Shown one piece after another: positions 11,932 through 21,669 of a stretch of 64,000 bases of DNA. Each line of letters begins with the position of its first letter. Positions within the stretch are counted from its first letter, which is position 1. The stretch comes from Balaenoptera acutorostrata (Eukaryota; Chordata; Mammalia; Artiodactyla; Balaenopteridae): the NCBI RefSeq assembly GCF_949987535.1, contig NC_080066.1:132226335-132290334 (forward strand), in the 5' to 3' direction. The notes beneath the pieces are model-generated. The model saw only the letters and a list, made by a program, of their open reading frames with translations. It was not told the DNA's origin and did not search any database. Position numbers and translations under genes: made by a program.

Positions 11932-12450
11932 TCTAATATTATTCAGCCTTTAAAAAGAAGGAACTTTTGTCATTTGTGACAACATGGCTGAGCCTGGTGG
12001 ACATTATGCTAAGTGAAATAGGCCAGACACAGAAAGGCAAATACTGTATGATGTCACTTATATGTAGAATCTAAAGAAGTCAAACTCTTAGAAGCAGAGT
12101 AGAATGGTGGTTTCCAGGGACTGAGGGGTGGAGAAAATGGGAAAATGTTGGTCAAAGGATAGAAAGTTTCAGATATGCAGGATGAATGAGCTATAGAAAG
12201 CTAATGTACAGCATCACGACTATAGTTAACAATAGTGTGTTGTATACTGGAAATTTGCTGAGAGTAGATTTTAATCATTCTTACCAAAAAAAAAAAAAAA
12301 AGTAACTATGAGGTGATGGATATGTCAATTAGCTTGATTGTAGTAAACATTTTGAAATGTATACATATGTCAAAACATCATGTTGTAGACCTTAAATACA
12401 TACAAGTTTTCATTTGTTAATTATGTTTCTATAAAGCTGGAAAGAAATAC
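10816..12450 (+). mobile_element. L1, 1.6 kb, ORF2 C-terminal part plus 3' UTR
   Basis: Starts at the AAAGCAATCCTGAGCAGGAAG region of ORF2. It runs through ATGGTACAGGCATAACAGC, GGTGTTGGGAAAACTGGATA, the ATGGGAGAAAATATTT block, GGTAGGAATGTAAATTTGTACAGCC and GAATGGATAAAG, then an L1MA-like 3' UTR ending GTTAATTATGTTTCTATAAAGCTGG. Stop codons and indels break ORF2. A TA microsatellite has expanded inside it. No target duplication was visible. Confidence 0.9.
11895..11929. repeat. (TA)n microsatellite inside L1
   Basis: About 17 uninterrupted TA units, preceded by TGTG. In L1 this position normally reads as a short TGTATATATAC stretch, so the array has grown in place. Length polymorphism is likely. 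Confidence 0.9.
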
Positions 12451-13714
12451 GAGTAACATGAATATGTTACCATTCATGTGTGTGCATGCCATCTCCACTT
12501 CTACACTATAAGCTATTGAGGACAGTCTATGATTTCCAGGGCCCATTAGAAATCCAATACTGTCAGAGTGCCTGACCAGAGTTATGGACTCAATAAACAT
12601 CTAATTCTCTTTTCCTGTATCCCACCCCTCCCAGTGTCTAGCACAGTGCTATATCCATACTTGATGCTTCAAAAATATAGCTTGAAGACAAAAAGGACAC
12701 AAAATAAATTTATTTCAGAATTTTAGGCCTAAGCTCTATATATGATTTTCATCTCTCAGACTACACTTTGCATATTTTGTGCTGTAAAACAAATAATAAT
12801 GGCAGGAAGGCTTACTACAGAACTTTCAGATGAATTACGGCAGACTAATAGCAATCTTGTCCTGAAATAACATCTGAGCTAATGCATTAGTATGATTACC
12901 CTCAGCCTCTCAGTGAATTTAAATCATTTTTTCCCCTCCTCTCCCTCTCAGTAAGAGCAATGATTAACCCGTTTGCGAAAGAATGGGAATGGAAAAATAA
13001 GACTCACAGGCACAGAATATGACTGATGGTCAGAGAGAGGGGCTAGCAATGCCCACAGAGGTCTGCCCTGGGCTCCCAGTTCCTTCCCCTAGCTCTGCCC
13101 CACTCCCCTCGCCACATGGTCTGTGTGCTTTGGGCTCTGTGTTCTGTCATGTGTAGTGGGAGCTGCTGAATTTCCTGCCCAGGGTCTGATGCTATAAATC
13201 ATGGCTACTCAGGGCTGAATGTGCTGTGTGCCAAGATCGGAATTGCCAGCATCCCGAATCCTGCAGACAGGCTTCCGCTGTAGGCTTCTCCTTTGGATCT
13301 GAAAAGTGCCCTTGTGAAAAACAAGGTATTTAAGTACTGGGGGTGTCCAAAGTTTGCTAGGATGAAGTTGAAGCATATTAAACCAGGAAAGCTGAACTTT
13401 AGATGATTTTGAGGTTACTTTTTAGGGCATTAGATGTGTGATTCAGCTTTACAGACATAGGGGTTCTATCTTAGGGGAACACTTTCAGAAACTGAGCAAG
13501 AAACACATAGACGCCCTCTTCTGCCTAAAATACTCCTCACATAATCAACTAAGTCAAGGCATTTTGGTGCAAGGATGGTGCCTTAGGGATCGTATGTATC
13601 CCTTCCTCTAGCACCCTCTGCCCTGGAGCCTAAACCCCAGGCCCAGCCTGACCCCTTTGTGTTCTGCACCAACTAAGAAAAACTAGATCAACCAACTACT
13701 AGCAATAGATAACA
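12451..13714. other. Mostly unassigned; possible 3'-end repeat scraps
   Basis: No clear element. CTAGCACAGTGCTATATCC near 12640 resembles the shared MIR/L2 3' end. The 13.05-13.35 kb part is the most GC-rich of the neighbourhood and contains CTATAAATC at 13192 and a donor-like AACAAGGTATTT at 13321. Confidence 0.35.
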
Positions 13715-13945
13715 TTTATGAAGCACTTACCAAAGCCAGGCACTGTTCTAGCACTTTGTATTCACTCATTTAATTCTCACAACAGCCCTAAATGTAGGAT
13801 TTATATCCACCCCCAACCCTACCTCCCAAATTTATGGTTAAACAAATTGAGGCACAGAAAGGTATGTAACTTGCTCAAGCTCACAGAGTAGGTTGGTGGT
13901 AGAGTTGAGATTCAAACATAGGCAAGTCCAGCCCTGGGGCCCACT
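13715..13945 (-). mobile_element. MIR SINE
   Basis: Nearly full-length MIR in reverse complement: GCACTTACCAAAGCCAGGCACTG, CATTTAATTCTCACAACAGCCC, GAGGCACAGAAAGGTATGTAACTTGC and GAGATTCAAACATAGGCAAG. A C-rich substitution interrupts the central part at 13808-13826. Confidence 0.88.
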
Positions 13946-14069
13946 CCTGAAACACTGTAATGTGGCTGCGCTGAGAAGGAATATTGGGTAGAGGTGGGGA
14001 GGATAAGGGGAGGAGGTATGTAGAAGGAATGAGGCCGCACAGTGAAGTAAAGATAGCCGCAGATTCTTT

Positions 14070-14540
14070 GCCACTCTTCCCTTCAGGAGACGGAGTCCAT
14101 CTGGGCTGCCCCATGACTTGCTTTGACCAATAGAATGTAGCAGAAGTGACATTGTGTAGGATACAGGCCTAAGTTTGGAAAGGTCCAGTAGTTTCTGCCT
14201 TTCTCCAGTTGGAAGCCAGATATAAGGAAGTCCAGATTATCCTGTTGTAGAGGCCACATGGAGGAGCCTGGAGGTGAGACATGTCTTGGATGGGGACCGC
14301 ATGGAGGAGCCTGGAGGTGCCCTAGCTGACAGCTCACAGCCCCTAGTCATGTGAGAGAGGCCTTAAGGAACTTCCAGTGCAACTTCGCTGCCAGCCAAAT
14401 GGAATCATGTGAGTGAACACAAGTGAGACCAACAGAAGAACCACACGGTCAACTCACAGAATGGTGAGAAATAAGAAATCATTGTTTTAAGGCACTAAGT
14501 TTTAGGTTTGTTACACAGCAATAGTTAGCTGAGGCAGATG
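14070..14540 (+). mobile_element. MLT1-type solo LTR (ERVL-MaLR)
   Basis: The segment contains GACTTGCTTTGACCAATAGAATG, GGAAGCCAGATATAAGGAAG, the TGAGAAATAAGAAATCATTG block followed by TTTTAAGGCACTAAGTTTTAG, and the terminal TTACACAGCAATAGTTAGCTG. This order defines MLT1 LTRs. No internal retroviral region is present, so it is a solo LTR. Inside it a phrase around GGAGGAGCCTGGAGGTG occurs twice (near 14257 and 14303), a local duplication about 46 bp apart. Confidence 0.85.
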
Positions 14541-15019
14541 GTCGTTGAATTACTTGACCTTAAAGTTCCTTCTTCCCATGAAAGTTTGTGAATTGGTAAA
14601 GTGAGATAGGCAAATGTGGCTGGAGCAGAGTGCCTATGTAGGAAGAGTATGGTTAGGACTAGATGAGAAATTTGAACTTTGGCTGGTAGGTTCTGAAGAT
14701 GGAAGTGAAAGGAGGTGACATGAGAAGGTCGTTTTTTAGGGAGACTAACATAGTGGCAGCATATAGAACAGACGTGTGAACGTATAGAACACATGTGAAA
14801 AAGAAGCAGCCAGGGGGATGGGATAGCTGAGCCAAAAATATGCAGTTAAAAATTACTGAGCACCAAGTCACCAAATGCAGAACCAATCATTCAGTTTTTA
14901 AAGCACAGATGTTTTCTGCTTTAACTACAGACTCTATCGACTTCATTTTTTCCAACTCTAAATGTTCTTGCTTTTAGAAATCCATGGGAAAATATATGGT
15001 ATGCGATGGAGATCCTGGG
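14541..15019. other. No recognised feature
   Basis: Frames on the minus strand at 14525-14886 are short and motif-free. No repeat recognised. Confidence 0.4.
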
Positions 15020-15165
15020 TTTTGTTTAACACAAACTTGGTTTGAAGCCTATTCTCTGCCACCTTCTAGCTATGTGACTATGTCTTAGCTTTCTCATATG
15101 TAAAATGGGCATAGTGATACTTGCCTCACTTGGGTATTACAGAGATAAGAAAAGATGATGTCTGA
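15020..15165 (+). mobile_element. MIR SINE
   Basis: Central and distal MIR: TTTGAAGCCTATTCTCTGCCACC, CTAGCTATGTGACTATGTC, TTTCTCATATGTAAAATGGGCATAGTGATAC and TTGCCTCACTTGGGTATTACAGAGAT. Confidence 0.88.
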
Positions 15166-15595
15166 TTTTGGTAAATAGCTAAAATGCCTACATAATGCAA
15201 AGACTCTGATGACTGTGTCTCTTTCAAAAAACAGTCCCTGTTGGGAGTGTCAGGTGGGTGGATGGCTCTTCCTATCTCCATGTAGGAACTCTTGGTAAGA
15301 GCCATCTTCAACACATGCCTTCCAAGGTTATTCTGGGCATGACCTTTCCAACCAGGAGGGAGGGGGATGAGTATGGAGGGGCACATCTAGGAAGTTGAAC
15401 GGTGCCGGCCCAGAAGTGACACATGCTTCTACTCACATTCCATTGGCGAGAACACAGGCATGTGGTTCCCCAGGCTACAAGGAGGGCTGGCAACTCCCAT
15501 CTACAATTCTATTCAATGGAAGAGAGAGCGGAGAGAGAGCTGGGTACTAGTTAACCTGACCGAGCTACCCAAACAGCCTTACAATATCTACCACC
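15166..15595. other. No recognised feature
   Basis: No repeat recognised. Opposite-strand frames overlap one another and show no domain. Confidence 0.4.
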
Positions 15596-15706
15596 AGACT
15601 GCACCCAGGACGATTAAGTCAGCATCTTTTGGGGTGCAGCCTGGGCATCAGGATTTTTATATCTCCTCAAGTGACTCTAATGTGCAACAAAGTCTGAGAA
15701 CCACTG
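15596..15706 (+). mobile_element. MER5-type hAT MITE, distal half
   Basis: GGGGTGCAGCCTGGGCATCAGGATTTTTAT and GTGACTCTAATGTGCAAC followed by GAGAACCACTGG form the second half of a MER5-type element. Confidence 0.78.
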
Positions 15707-15782
15707 GCTTAAGCCACCACTGCTCGGGCTTGCTATTACTTGCAGCCAAAAGCATTTCTAAATTACAGGTTCTCTGGGGCTA

Positions 15783-15955
15783 TGCTTCTCAACTTTGTGT
15801 GTACGCTAGACTCACCTGGGGAGCTTTAAAAAATGTCAGTGTCCAGACTGTACTCCAGACCAATCACATCAGAATTTCTGGGAGTGGGACTCAGGCGCCA
15901 GTAGTGTTTAAAGCTCTCCAGGTGATTTCAACATGCAGGAAAGTTTGAGGACCAC
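15783..15955 (+). mobile_element. MER5-type hAT MITE, near full length
   Basis: Runs from TGCTTCTCAACTTTGTGTG through CACCTGGGGAGCTTTAAAAAATG, CAGACCAATCACATCAGAA, TTTAAAGCTCTCCAGGTGATTTC to AAGTTTGAGGACCACC. The length of about 173 bp fits the family. Confidence 0.85.
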
Positions 15956-16021
15956 CACACTCAGAAGAGGAAAATTATTGGAGATATATCTTTGCATACG
16001 TCTCTGTCTCATGGTTTAAGA

Positions 16022-16525
16022 CCACACTTCTCAAGCTTCCATGAGCATAGGAGTCACTTGGAGTCCTTGTTAAAATGCAGACTCTGAGACTTCTCTGGTG
16101 GTGCAGTGGTTAAGAATCCGCCTGACAATGCAGGGGACACGGGTTCGAGCCCTGGTCTGGGAAGATCCCACATGCTGCGGAGCAACCAAGCCTGTGTGCC
16201 ACAACTACTGAGCCTGCGCTCTAGAGCCCGCGAGCCACAACTACTGAGCCCAGGTGCCACAACTACTGAAGCCCGTGCGCCCATAGCCCGTGCTCTGCAA
16301 CAAGAGATGCCACCAGCCCCCGCTCACCGCAACTAGAGAAAGCCTGTGTGCAGCAACGAAGACCCAACACAGCCAAAAATAAAAAGATAAATAAATAAAT
16401 AATTTTATTAAAAAGAAAAATGCAGACTCTAATTCAGCAGGTTGGAGGTGGGGCCTGAGATTCTGTGTTTCTAACAAACTCCCAGGCAAGGCTGACCTAC
16501 TGGTTCATGGACCACACTTCAAGTA
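16022..16525 (+). mobile_element. MER5A-type MITE split by a CHR SINE
   Basis: The left part (16022-16085) reads TTCTCAAGCTTCCATGAGC to TTGTTAAAATGCAGACTCT. The right part (from 16431) resumes AATTCAGCAGG, GTGGGGCCTGAGATTCTG, TTTCTAACAAACTCCCAGG and ends GGACCACACTTCAAG. Removing the SINE and one copy of its duplication restores one contiguous MER5A-like element. Confidence 0.88.
16086..16416 (+). mobile_element. CHR SINE, long (three-module) type
   Basis: The tRNA-Glu-like head reads CTTCTCTGGTGGTGCAGTGG, with a B-box GGTTCGAGCCC near 16142. Three CCACAACTACTGA modules and an A-rich tail with AAATAAATAAAT follow. A perfect 14-bp target duplication AAAATGCAGACTCT flanks it at 16072-16085 and 16417-16430. 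The sequence is moderately diverged from the short copies. Confidence 0.95.
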
Positions 16526-16889
16526 GCAAGGGGTAAAGCAACCATACTGAGTTCTGCAACACTACGTTACAATTTAGTAGTTCCATGGGTAAAGATTTTT
16601 GATAATCTATACTGATATACTTTCTTGTTCTTTCCTTCAAGGGAACCCATCTCCCCATAAAAACACAACAAACACTTCCATATCTTAAACTTGTTAGAGG
16701 GCTGTTTCAAATTATGCCATGAGACATCCCCCAAAGAGGAATATTTAATTGCTATCCTCTTTTTGAGAAAAAATGATTTGGCCTTTTGTCCAAGGAAGTT
16801 AGAAAACTGTGGGAAAAGAAAGTTCGTGTCATCATTTTTTATTTTAAAATAAAGTTTCTCACTTTAATAAATTTATGTCTTTAAAGTAA
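16526..16889. other. No recognised feature
   Basis: No repeat or gene recognised; AT-rich. Confidence 0.4.
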
Positions 16890-17045
16890 TAAGAAAGCAC
16901 AGACAATAACTTTTGGAAGAAAATGTAGGAATGCTTTCTTAAAAAGGACACAAAATAAGTACAAACCGCAAAGGAAATGGGTAAGTTTGACTGAACTAGA
17001 ATTAAAACTTCTGTGCATCAAAGCCCATTAAAACTGTAAAAACAC
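16890..17045 (+). mobile_element. Old L1 ORF2 fragment
   Basis: AATAACTTTTGGAAGAAAATGTAGG, TTCTTAAAAAGGACACAAAA, ACCGCAAAGGAAATGGGTAAG and CTTCTGTGCATCAAAG match the ORF2 segment upstream of the C-terminal cysteine region. The frame is broken. Confidence 0.75.
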
Positions 17046-17279
17046 AAGCCATGTCCATTTCCTCTTCTCCCATTCTTTCTTGAACTTTATTCAGGCTTCC
17101 CCTACTCCTATTCTTCCAAACCGACGCTTACCAATGTCTGATAACCCGCCCTTTGAGGAACCCACTGTTCAATGCTTGGGCCTCAGCTAACTTGATTTTA
17201 CTATTCTCAAGAAATTTTGTTCACTTGATCTACAGAATACATATCTCGTTCTTTTTTAAATTAGGTTTTTAAAAGAGAT

Positions 17280-17455
17280 AAATTAGGAGTTTGGGATTAA
17301 CATGTATACACTACTATATATAAAATAGATAAACAACTAGGACCTACTGTATAGCACAGGGAACCATATTCAATATCTTGTAATAACCTCTAATGGAAAA
17401 GAATCTGAAAAAGAATATATATCTACTAATATATATATAACGTATATATATAAGC
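17280..17455 (+). mobile_element. L1 3' end fragment, artiodactyl type
   Basis: TTGGGATTAACATGTATACACTAC, ATAAACAACTAGGACCTACTG, TATAGCACAGGGAACCATATTC and GGAAAAGAATCTGAAAAAG are the sense form of the 3' UTR present in reverse at 6840-6960. The terminal part and tail are lost, replaced by TA-rich sequence. Confidence 0.85.
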
Positions 17456-18095
17456 GCTTAAAGGCTTATAAATAAAACACTAAGGCCCATTGTCCCATTC
17501 TTCACCTCTCCTGATTCCTGTTTCTCAGTGGCAACGACTTTTAACTCTTTAGCTCTTTCTTCCAATATTTAAGTGAATAATATTCTTAAATTGCTATTGT
17601 TTGATTTATCAATTTTAAATTGATATTAAATTAATATTACCTCCTGACTTCCCAGCAGAATAGAGTAGATGAAAACTTGGCTCATGCCCCCGTCTCCCCT
17701 ACACCAAATGCACACGCGCAAGCACGTACACACGTGCATTTTCAATTCCCTAATTAAATCTGATCGAGTATATCTGATAACTGTCAATTCCATTTTCCCC
17801 TATGGAAAACAGCTTTCTCCCTGAGATTTCCATCTTCTCCCTTCACTGTTGTCTTAGGAACTTCCTCTGATTCTCTCCTGTGATGAATCTCCTTTTCTTG
17901 GGTTTCCTATTGTCCTCTTTCATGGTTAACTCCCTTGCAGATTGTCCAATAGCTTCCTGAGAAAGGGTGAAAGACAGGCAAATCTTCGAGGATTTATCTA
18001 TCCTCAAATTTGATGCATAAATTAGCTAGAGGGAGAATTGCAGTTTGAAAATCATTTTCCTGAGACATGTTCAGGTACTGGTCCCTTGTCTTTTA
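17456..18095. other. No clear feature
   Basis: The pyrimidine-rich left part resembles an old L1M 3'-UTR segment but is too degraded to assign. Nothing else recognised. Confidence 0.35.
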
Positions 18096-18345
18096 CTTCA
18101 GAATACTACTCTTCCTTCTCTTCCTGCTTCACTGGCTTTTCCTTTTTTTTTTTTTTTTTTTTTTGCCAGTTTCTCTTCTTCCTAATGACTTCTAGTGTTG
18201 GCATATCTCAGGGCTGAGTTTCTAGACATCTTTTCCTCTTTACCTTCACCCACTGCTTAGCTGATCTCAATGAGTTCCAAGGTGTTCAATACTATCACTA
18301 TGTTGATGACTTGCATTCACTTCATTCCAATATTCACAAAAGTCT
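18096..18345 (+). mobile_element. L2 fragment, reverse-transcriptase region
   Basis: CACTGGCTTTTCC, then a T-tract at about 18150-18163, ATCTCAGGGCTGAGTTTCTAGACATC, CTTTACCTTCACCCACTGC and ATGTTGATGACTTGCATTC correspond to the L2 ORF around the QGSVLGPLLF and ADD region (compare 38100-38290, same strand). The frame is destroyed. Confidence 0.7.
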
Positions 18346-18755
18346 CAACCCATTAAATCATCAGTTCAAGACCAAAATCTCATCTACATTTTATCAGCTC
18401 AGAAGTCCTATATCTCATCATCTAAATCATCTAAAGGGACGGGAGAGACTCTGGGACGATCATTCCTGGCACAAAATTCCTCTCCATGTAGACTGGTGAA
18501 ACTAGAAAAGTTAACTGCTTCCAAAATCCAGTGGTGGGACAGGCATAGGGTAGTGGTTATAGACATTTACTACAAAAGGGAGAAAACAGAAGGTAGAAGG
18601 GAATCACATGTCCTAAGCAATAATAAAATCCAGGAAAGCACATTCCATTAGCTTTCAAGGCCTGGGAATAACCATCTGTGGCTCAACTTGGGCCTGTGGC
18701 TCTGGCCCTGGGGCCAAGATTATTACACCAGCCTACCTAAACTAGCACACCTAGT
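18346..18755. other. Unassigned spacer within the L2 locus
   Basis: No repeat recognised with confidence. It may hold eroded L2 sequence, since L2 is recognisable on both sides. Confidence 0.3.
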
Positions 18756-18943
18756 TCCTTTCTGTCTTACCCTGCCTTCTCTTCCTTGGTAATACTTGTA
18801 ACCACCTGACATACAAATTTATTTGTTTATTGTCTGTCTTCCTCCTCCCTGAACTATCGCTCTTTTTTTTTTTTTAACATCTTTATTGGAGTATAATTGC
18901 TTTACAATGGTGTGTTACTTTCTGCTGTATAACAAAGTGAATC

Positions 18944-19182
18944 TTCTGTCTGAATTAAAAAAAAAAATCCCACAAGGACTCAGAGGCAAATAATATACGA
19001 ATCAATTTTCACTGCAAAGTAAAGGAGCTGTTACAGTGGAGGATTGCTGGACTGAATGTCAATATTATGACATAGTATGAGTGTGTTTCATGTTTGGTAA
19101 TTGCAATCATTGTTGCTTTTGTTGTGGTCATCCATGTACAATGCTTGGTGTCAGTCTATTTATCTCTTGTAAAAATAAAATA

Positions 19183-19218
<36 letters not shown>

Positions 19219-19260
19219 AAAAATAAATAAATAAATCAGAAAAAACAACAAAAAAAAAAC
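18944..19260 (+). mobile_element. Polyadenylated retrocopy of unknown transcript, nested in L1
   Basis: A 317-bp block interrupts the L1 3' UTR between CAAAGTGAATC at 18933-18943 and the identical 11-mer at 19261-19271. It ends in an A-rich tail with AAATAAATAAAT, after TTGTAAAAATAAAATACAG and a TG repeat. It is not CHR, L1 or any repeat I recognise, and it has no meaningful frame. The best reading is a 5'-truncated copy of an mRNA 3' UTR or non-coding RNA inserted by L1 machinery. I do not recognise the parent. Confidence 0.75.
19185..19215. repeat. (GT)n microsatellite
   Basis: About 15 pure GT units inside the retrocopy just before its A-rich tail. It was either carried from the parent transcript or expanded after insertion. 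Confidence 0.9.
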
Positions 19261-19515
19261 CAAAGTGAATCAGCTCTATGAATACATATATCCCCATATC
19301 TCTTCCCTCTTGCGTCTCCCTCCCACCCTCCCTATCCCACCCCTCTAGGTGGTCACAAAGCACCGAGCTGATCTCCCTGTGCTATGCAGCTGCTTCCCAC
19401 TAGCTATCTATTTTACATTTGGTAGTGTATATATGTCCATGCCACTGTCTCCCTTCATTACAGCTTACTGTTCCCCCTCCCCGTGTCCTCAAGTCCATTC
19501 TCTATGTCTGCGTCT

Positions 19516-20149
19516 TTATTCCTGTCCTGCCCCTAGGTTCTTCAGAACCATGTTTTTTTTTAGATTCCGTATATATGTGTTAGCGTATGGTATTTGTTTT
19601 TCTTTCTGACTTACTTCACTCTGTATGACAGACTCTGGGTCCATCCACCTCATTACAAATAACTCAATTTCGTTTCTTTTTATGGTTGAGTAATATTCCA
19701 TTGTATATATGTGCCACATCTTCTTTTTCCATTCATCTGTCGATGGACACTTAGGTTGCTTCCCTGTCCTGGCTATTGTAAATAGTGCTGCAGTGAACAT
19801 TATGGTACATGACTCCTTTTGAATTATGGTTTTCTCTGGGTATATGCCCAGTAGTGGGATTGCTGGGTCATATGGTAGTTCTAGTTTTAGTTTTTTAAGG
19901 AACCTCCATACTGTTCTCCATAGTGGCTGTACCAGTTCACATTCCCACCAACAGTGCAAGAGGGCTCCCTTTTCTCCACACCCTCTCCAGCATTTATTGT
20001 TTGTAGATTTTTTGATGATGGCCATTCTGACTGGTGTGAGGTGATACCTCATTGTAGTTTTGATTTGGATTTCTCTTATGATTAGTGATGTTGAGTATCC
20101 CTTCATGTGTTTATTGGCAATCTGTATATCTTCTTTGGAGAAATGTCTA
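19516..20149 (-). pseudogene. L1 ORF2 C-terminal remnant
   Basis: The antisense frame covers the last part of ORF2 from RHFSKEDIQ to the terminal stop near 19516. It includes the cysteine-histidine motif [18 protein letters not shown] (C-x3-C-x7-H-x4-C), which is needed for L1 retrotransposition in studied elements, and the [14 protein letters not shown] segment. The first 85 or so codons of the open frame (20403-20150) are not ORF2; they come from reading the inverted arm and flank. Endonuclease and polymerase domains are absent, so it is inactive. Confidence 0.9.
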
Positions 20150-20469
20150 TCAGAATGGGAGAAAATATTTGTAAACGAACCAACTGACAAAGGATTAATC
20201 TCCAAAATATACAAGCAGCTCATGCAACTCAATATCAAAAAAACAAACAACTCAATCCAAAAATGGGCAGAAGACCTAAATGGACATTTCTCCAAAGAAG
20301 ATGAACTACCACTCTTAAAACATAAGCTCATTGAAGGCTGTGTTTTGTTTGCTACTCTATCTTTAGTACCTGTGATAGTATCTGGTATATAGTAGGTACT
20401 CAATAAAGGCTTGTTGAATGAATAAATACATGAAAGAATGAATGATGGAAAAGAAATAGGAGATGAAAA

Positions 20470-20690
20470 TTAGCTTTCTCTAGAGAACTCTTTGGCAATA
20501 TCCAGTAAGTTTGAAGATGTACATACCTTTCATCCAGCAATGCAACTCTTAGGAGTATATGTTAGAGAAACTCTTACACAAATGCCTAAGAACATATGTA
20601 CAAGAATTATTATTGCTACCTTATTTTATAATAGTGAAAAATTGGAAACAACTGAATATCCACTAATATACTTATTGCGTGCTATTTATG
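20470..20690 (+). mobile_element. Old L1 fragment
   Basis: The AACTCTTTGGCAATATCCAG, CATCCAGCAATGCAACTCTTAGGAG and GAAAAATTGGAAACAACTGAATATCC blocks follow the L1 ORF2-end order. Confidence 0.75.
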
Positions 20691-20880
20691 TACTAGGTAC
20701 CATCCCAAATATTGGTAATATAGTGGTTGATATATCAAAAGTGGTTGCTGAAAAGTTAAATTTAGGAATTAAGATTATTGACACCTCAAGAAGCTTACAT
20801 TCTAATGGGAAGAGAGAGACAGTAAGCAAATAAGTATATAATATGGCAGGTGAGGTTAATGCTGTGAAGAAAAATAAAGG
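20691..20880 (+). repeat. Old interspersed repeat, family not assigned
   Basis: A phrase series typical of a widespread mammalian repeat: ATTTATGTACTAGGTACC, GAAGCTTACATTCTAATGGG, GAGAGACAGTAAGCAAATAAG and GCTGTGAAGAAAAATAAAG. Related scraps occur at 25065-25140, 57595-57680, 58440-58640 and 59285-59360. I cannot name the family. Confidence 0.5.
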
Positions 20881-21239
20881 GTCAGATTGTGACTTGGGGC
20901 ATTTATGTGATGCTTTTTAAATCTAACTCTGGTTAGCAATTGTACAGGTAGGAGATTTTATTGGGGAATTTAATTTAAGTCCAAAGAAATTGTCAGTTTC
21001 ATTCAACATTTTCACTGATTGATTTATAGAGTATACTAAAATATAACATCTGTGAAATCCCTGGGGCTACTATCAGTGTGTTTCTTCTAATCATCCTATC
21101 TGAGCATTGAACCCTTACTGAGTGAGGAGCTCTCCTTAACTTAGAGTCACATTGAGGAACACAGTTAATGATTCTGGTAGAACTGACCCAAAAGGGACTT
21201 TACCAAAGACAAGCAGAGTCTTTAGTATAATATTTAAGG
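20881..21239. other. No recognised feature
   Basis: No repeat or gene recognised. Confidence 0.4.
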
Positions 21240-21605
21240 GGTAAATTTCAAACAAATACAAAAGTCAAAGTAATATTACATTGAGTACCTGCATATCCTT
21301 CTAGTTTCAGTAATTGTAATATTTTGCCATATTTTCTCTCTCACTTTCTCTCTCAGCCTCCCCCGCCCCACCCCACATACAAACACACGTGTATTTGTTG
21401 TAGCACTTGAAGGTAAACGCAGACATCATGATACTTAATGTTAAATACTTCAGCAGCGTCTCCTAAGACTAAGGACATTTTTCTACCTAACCAAAACACC
21501 ATGATCATGTCTGAGAAATTATTACTAATTCTCTTATATCTTCTAATATCCTGTTCATATTCAAATTCCCCAGTTGTCCCCAGAATGTCTTTTATATCCA
21601 TTTAA
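21240..21605 (-). mobile_element. Old L1M 3' UTR fragment
   Basis: The TTTCAAACAAATACAAAAGTC, ATTTTGCCATATTTTCTCTC, GACATCATGATACTTAATG, TCTCCTAAGACTAAGGACATTTT and CAGTTGTCCCCAGAATGTCTTTT blocks follow a known L1M 3'-UTR order as I remember it. The exact subfamily and strand need a repeat search. Confidence 0.65.
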
Positions 21606-21669
21606 AAAATTGTGATCAAATCTAAGTTCATGCATTACTATATTTGGTCACTTTTAAGAGTAATCCACC

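Larger units (their letters stand above)
18862..20301 (-). mobile_element. L1 with 5' inversion (twin priming)
   Basis: The main body is antisense: AACATCTTTATTGGAGTATAATTG at the left (3' end), running back through ORF2 to about 20149. There the strand switches: 20150-20301 reads ORF2 in the + direction from the SEWEKIF region to HFSKED. Imperfect target duplications TGAACTATCGCTCTT (18850-18864) and TGAACTACCACTCTT (20302-20316) agree at 13 of 15 bases and lie inside an L2 end. About 20 bp around HFSKED occur in both arms. A 317-bp retrocopy interrupts the 3' UTR. The 3' end matches the L1 at 62059-64000, so this is one of the younger L1s here. Confidence 0.93.
18756..20430 (+). mobile_element. 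L2 3' end, interrupted by an L1
   Basis: The left piece (18756-18864) has TTTATTTGTTTATTGTCTGTC followed by CTCCCTGAACTATC. The right piece (from 20302) has ATAAGCTCATTGAAGGCTGTG, GTAGGTACTCAATAAAGGC and TTGTTGAATGAATAAAT, the characteristic L2 terminus. The halves join if the L1 at 18862-20301 and one target duplication are removed. Confidence 0.85.

Noticed and set aside
15460..15948. 162-codon open frame on the + strand
   Set aside because: It runs through two MER5 transposons and has no domain, signal peptide or codon bias; a chance open frame.
16086..16416. tRNA gene with internal A and B boxes
   Set aside because: The boxes belong to the tRNA-derived head of a CHR SINE, with a SINE body, A-tail and target duplication; the same applies to the other eight copies.
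20060..20392. 110-codon plus-strand frame with L1-like residues joined to other sequence
   Set aside because: It crosses the strand-switch point of the 5'-inverted L1 and then enters L2 flank, so it is a junction artefact rather than a fusion gene.
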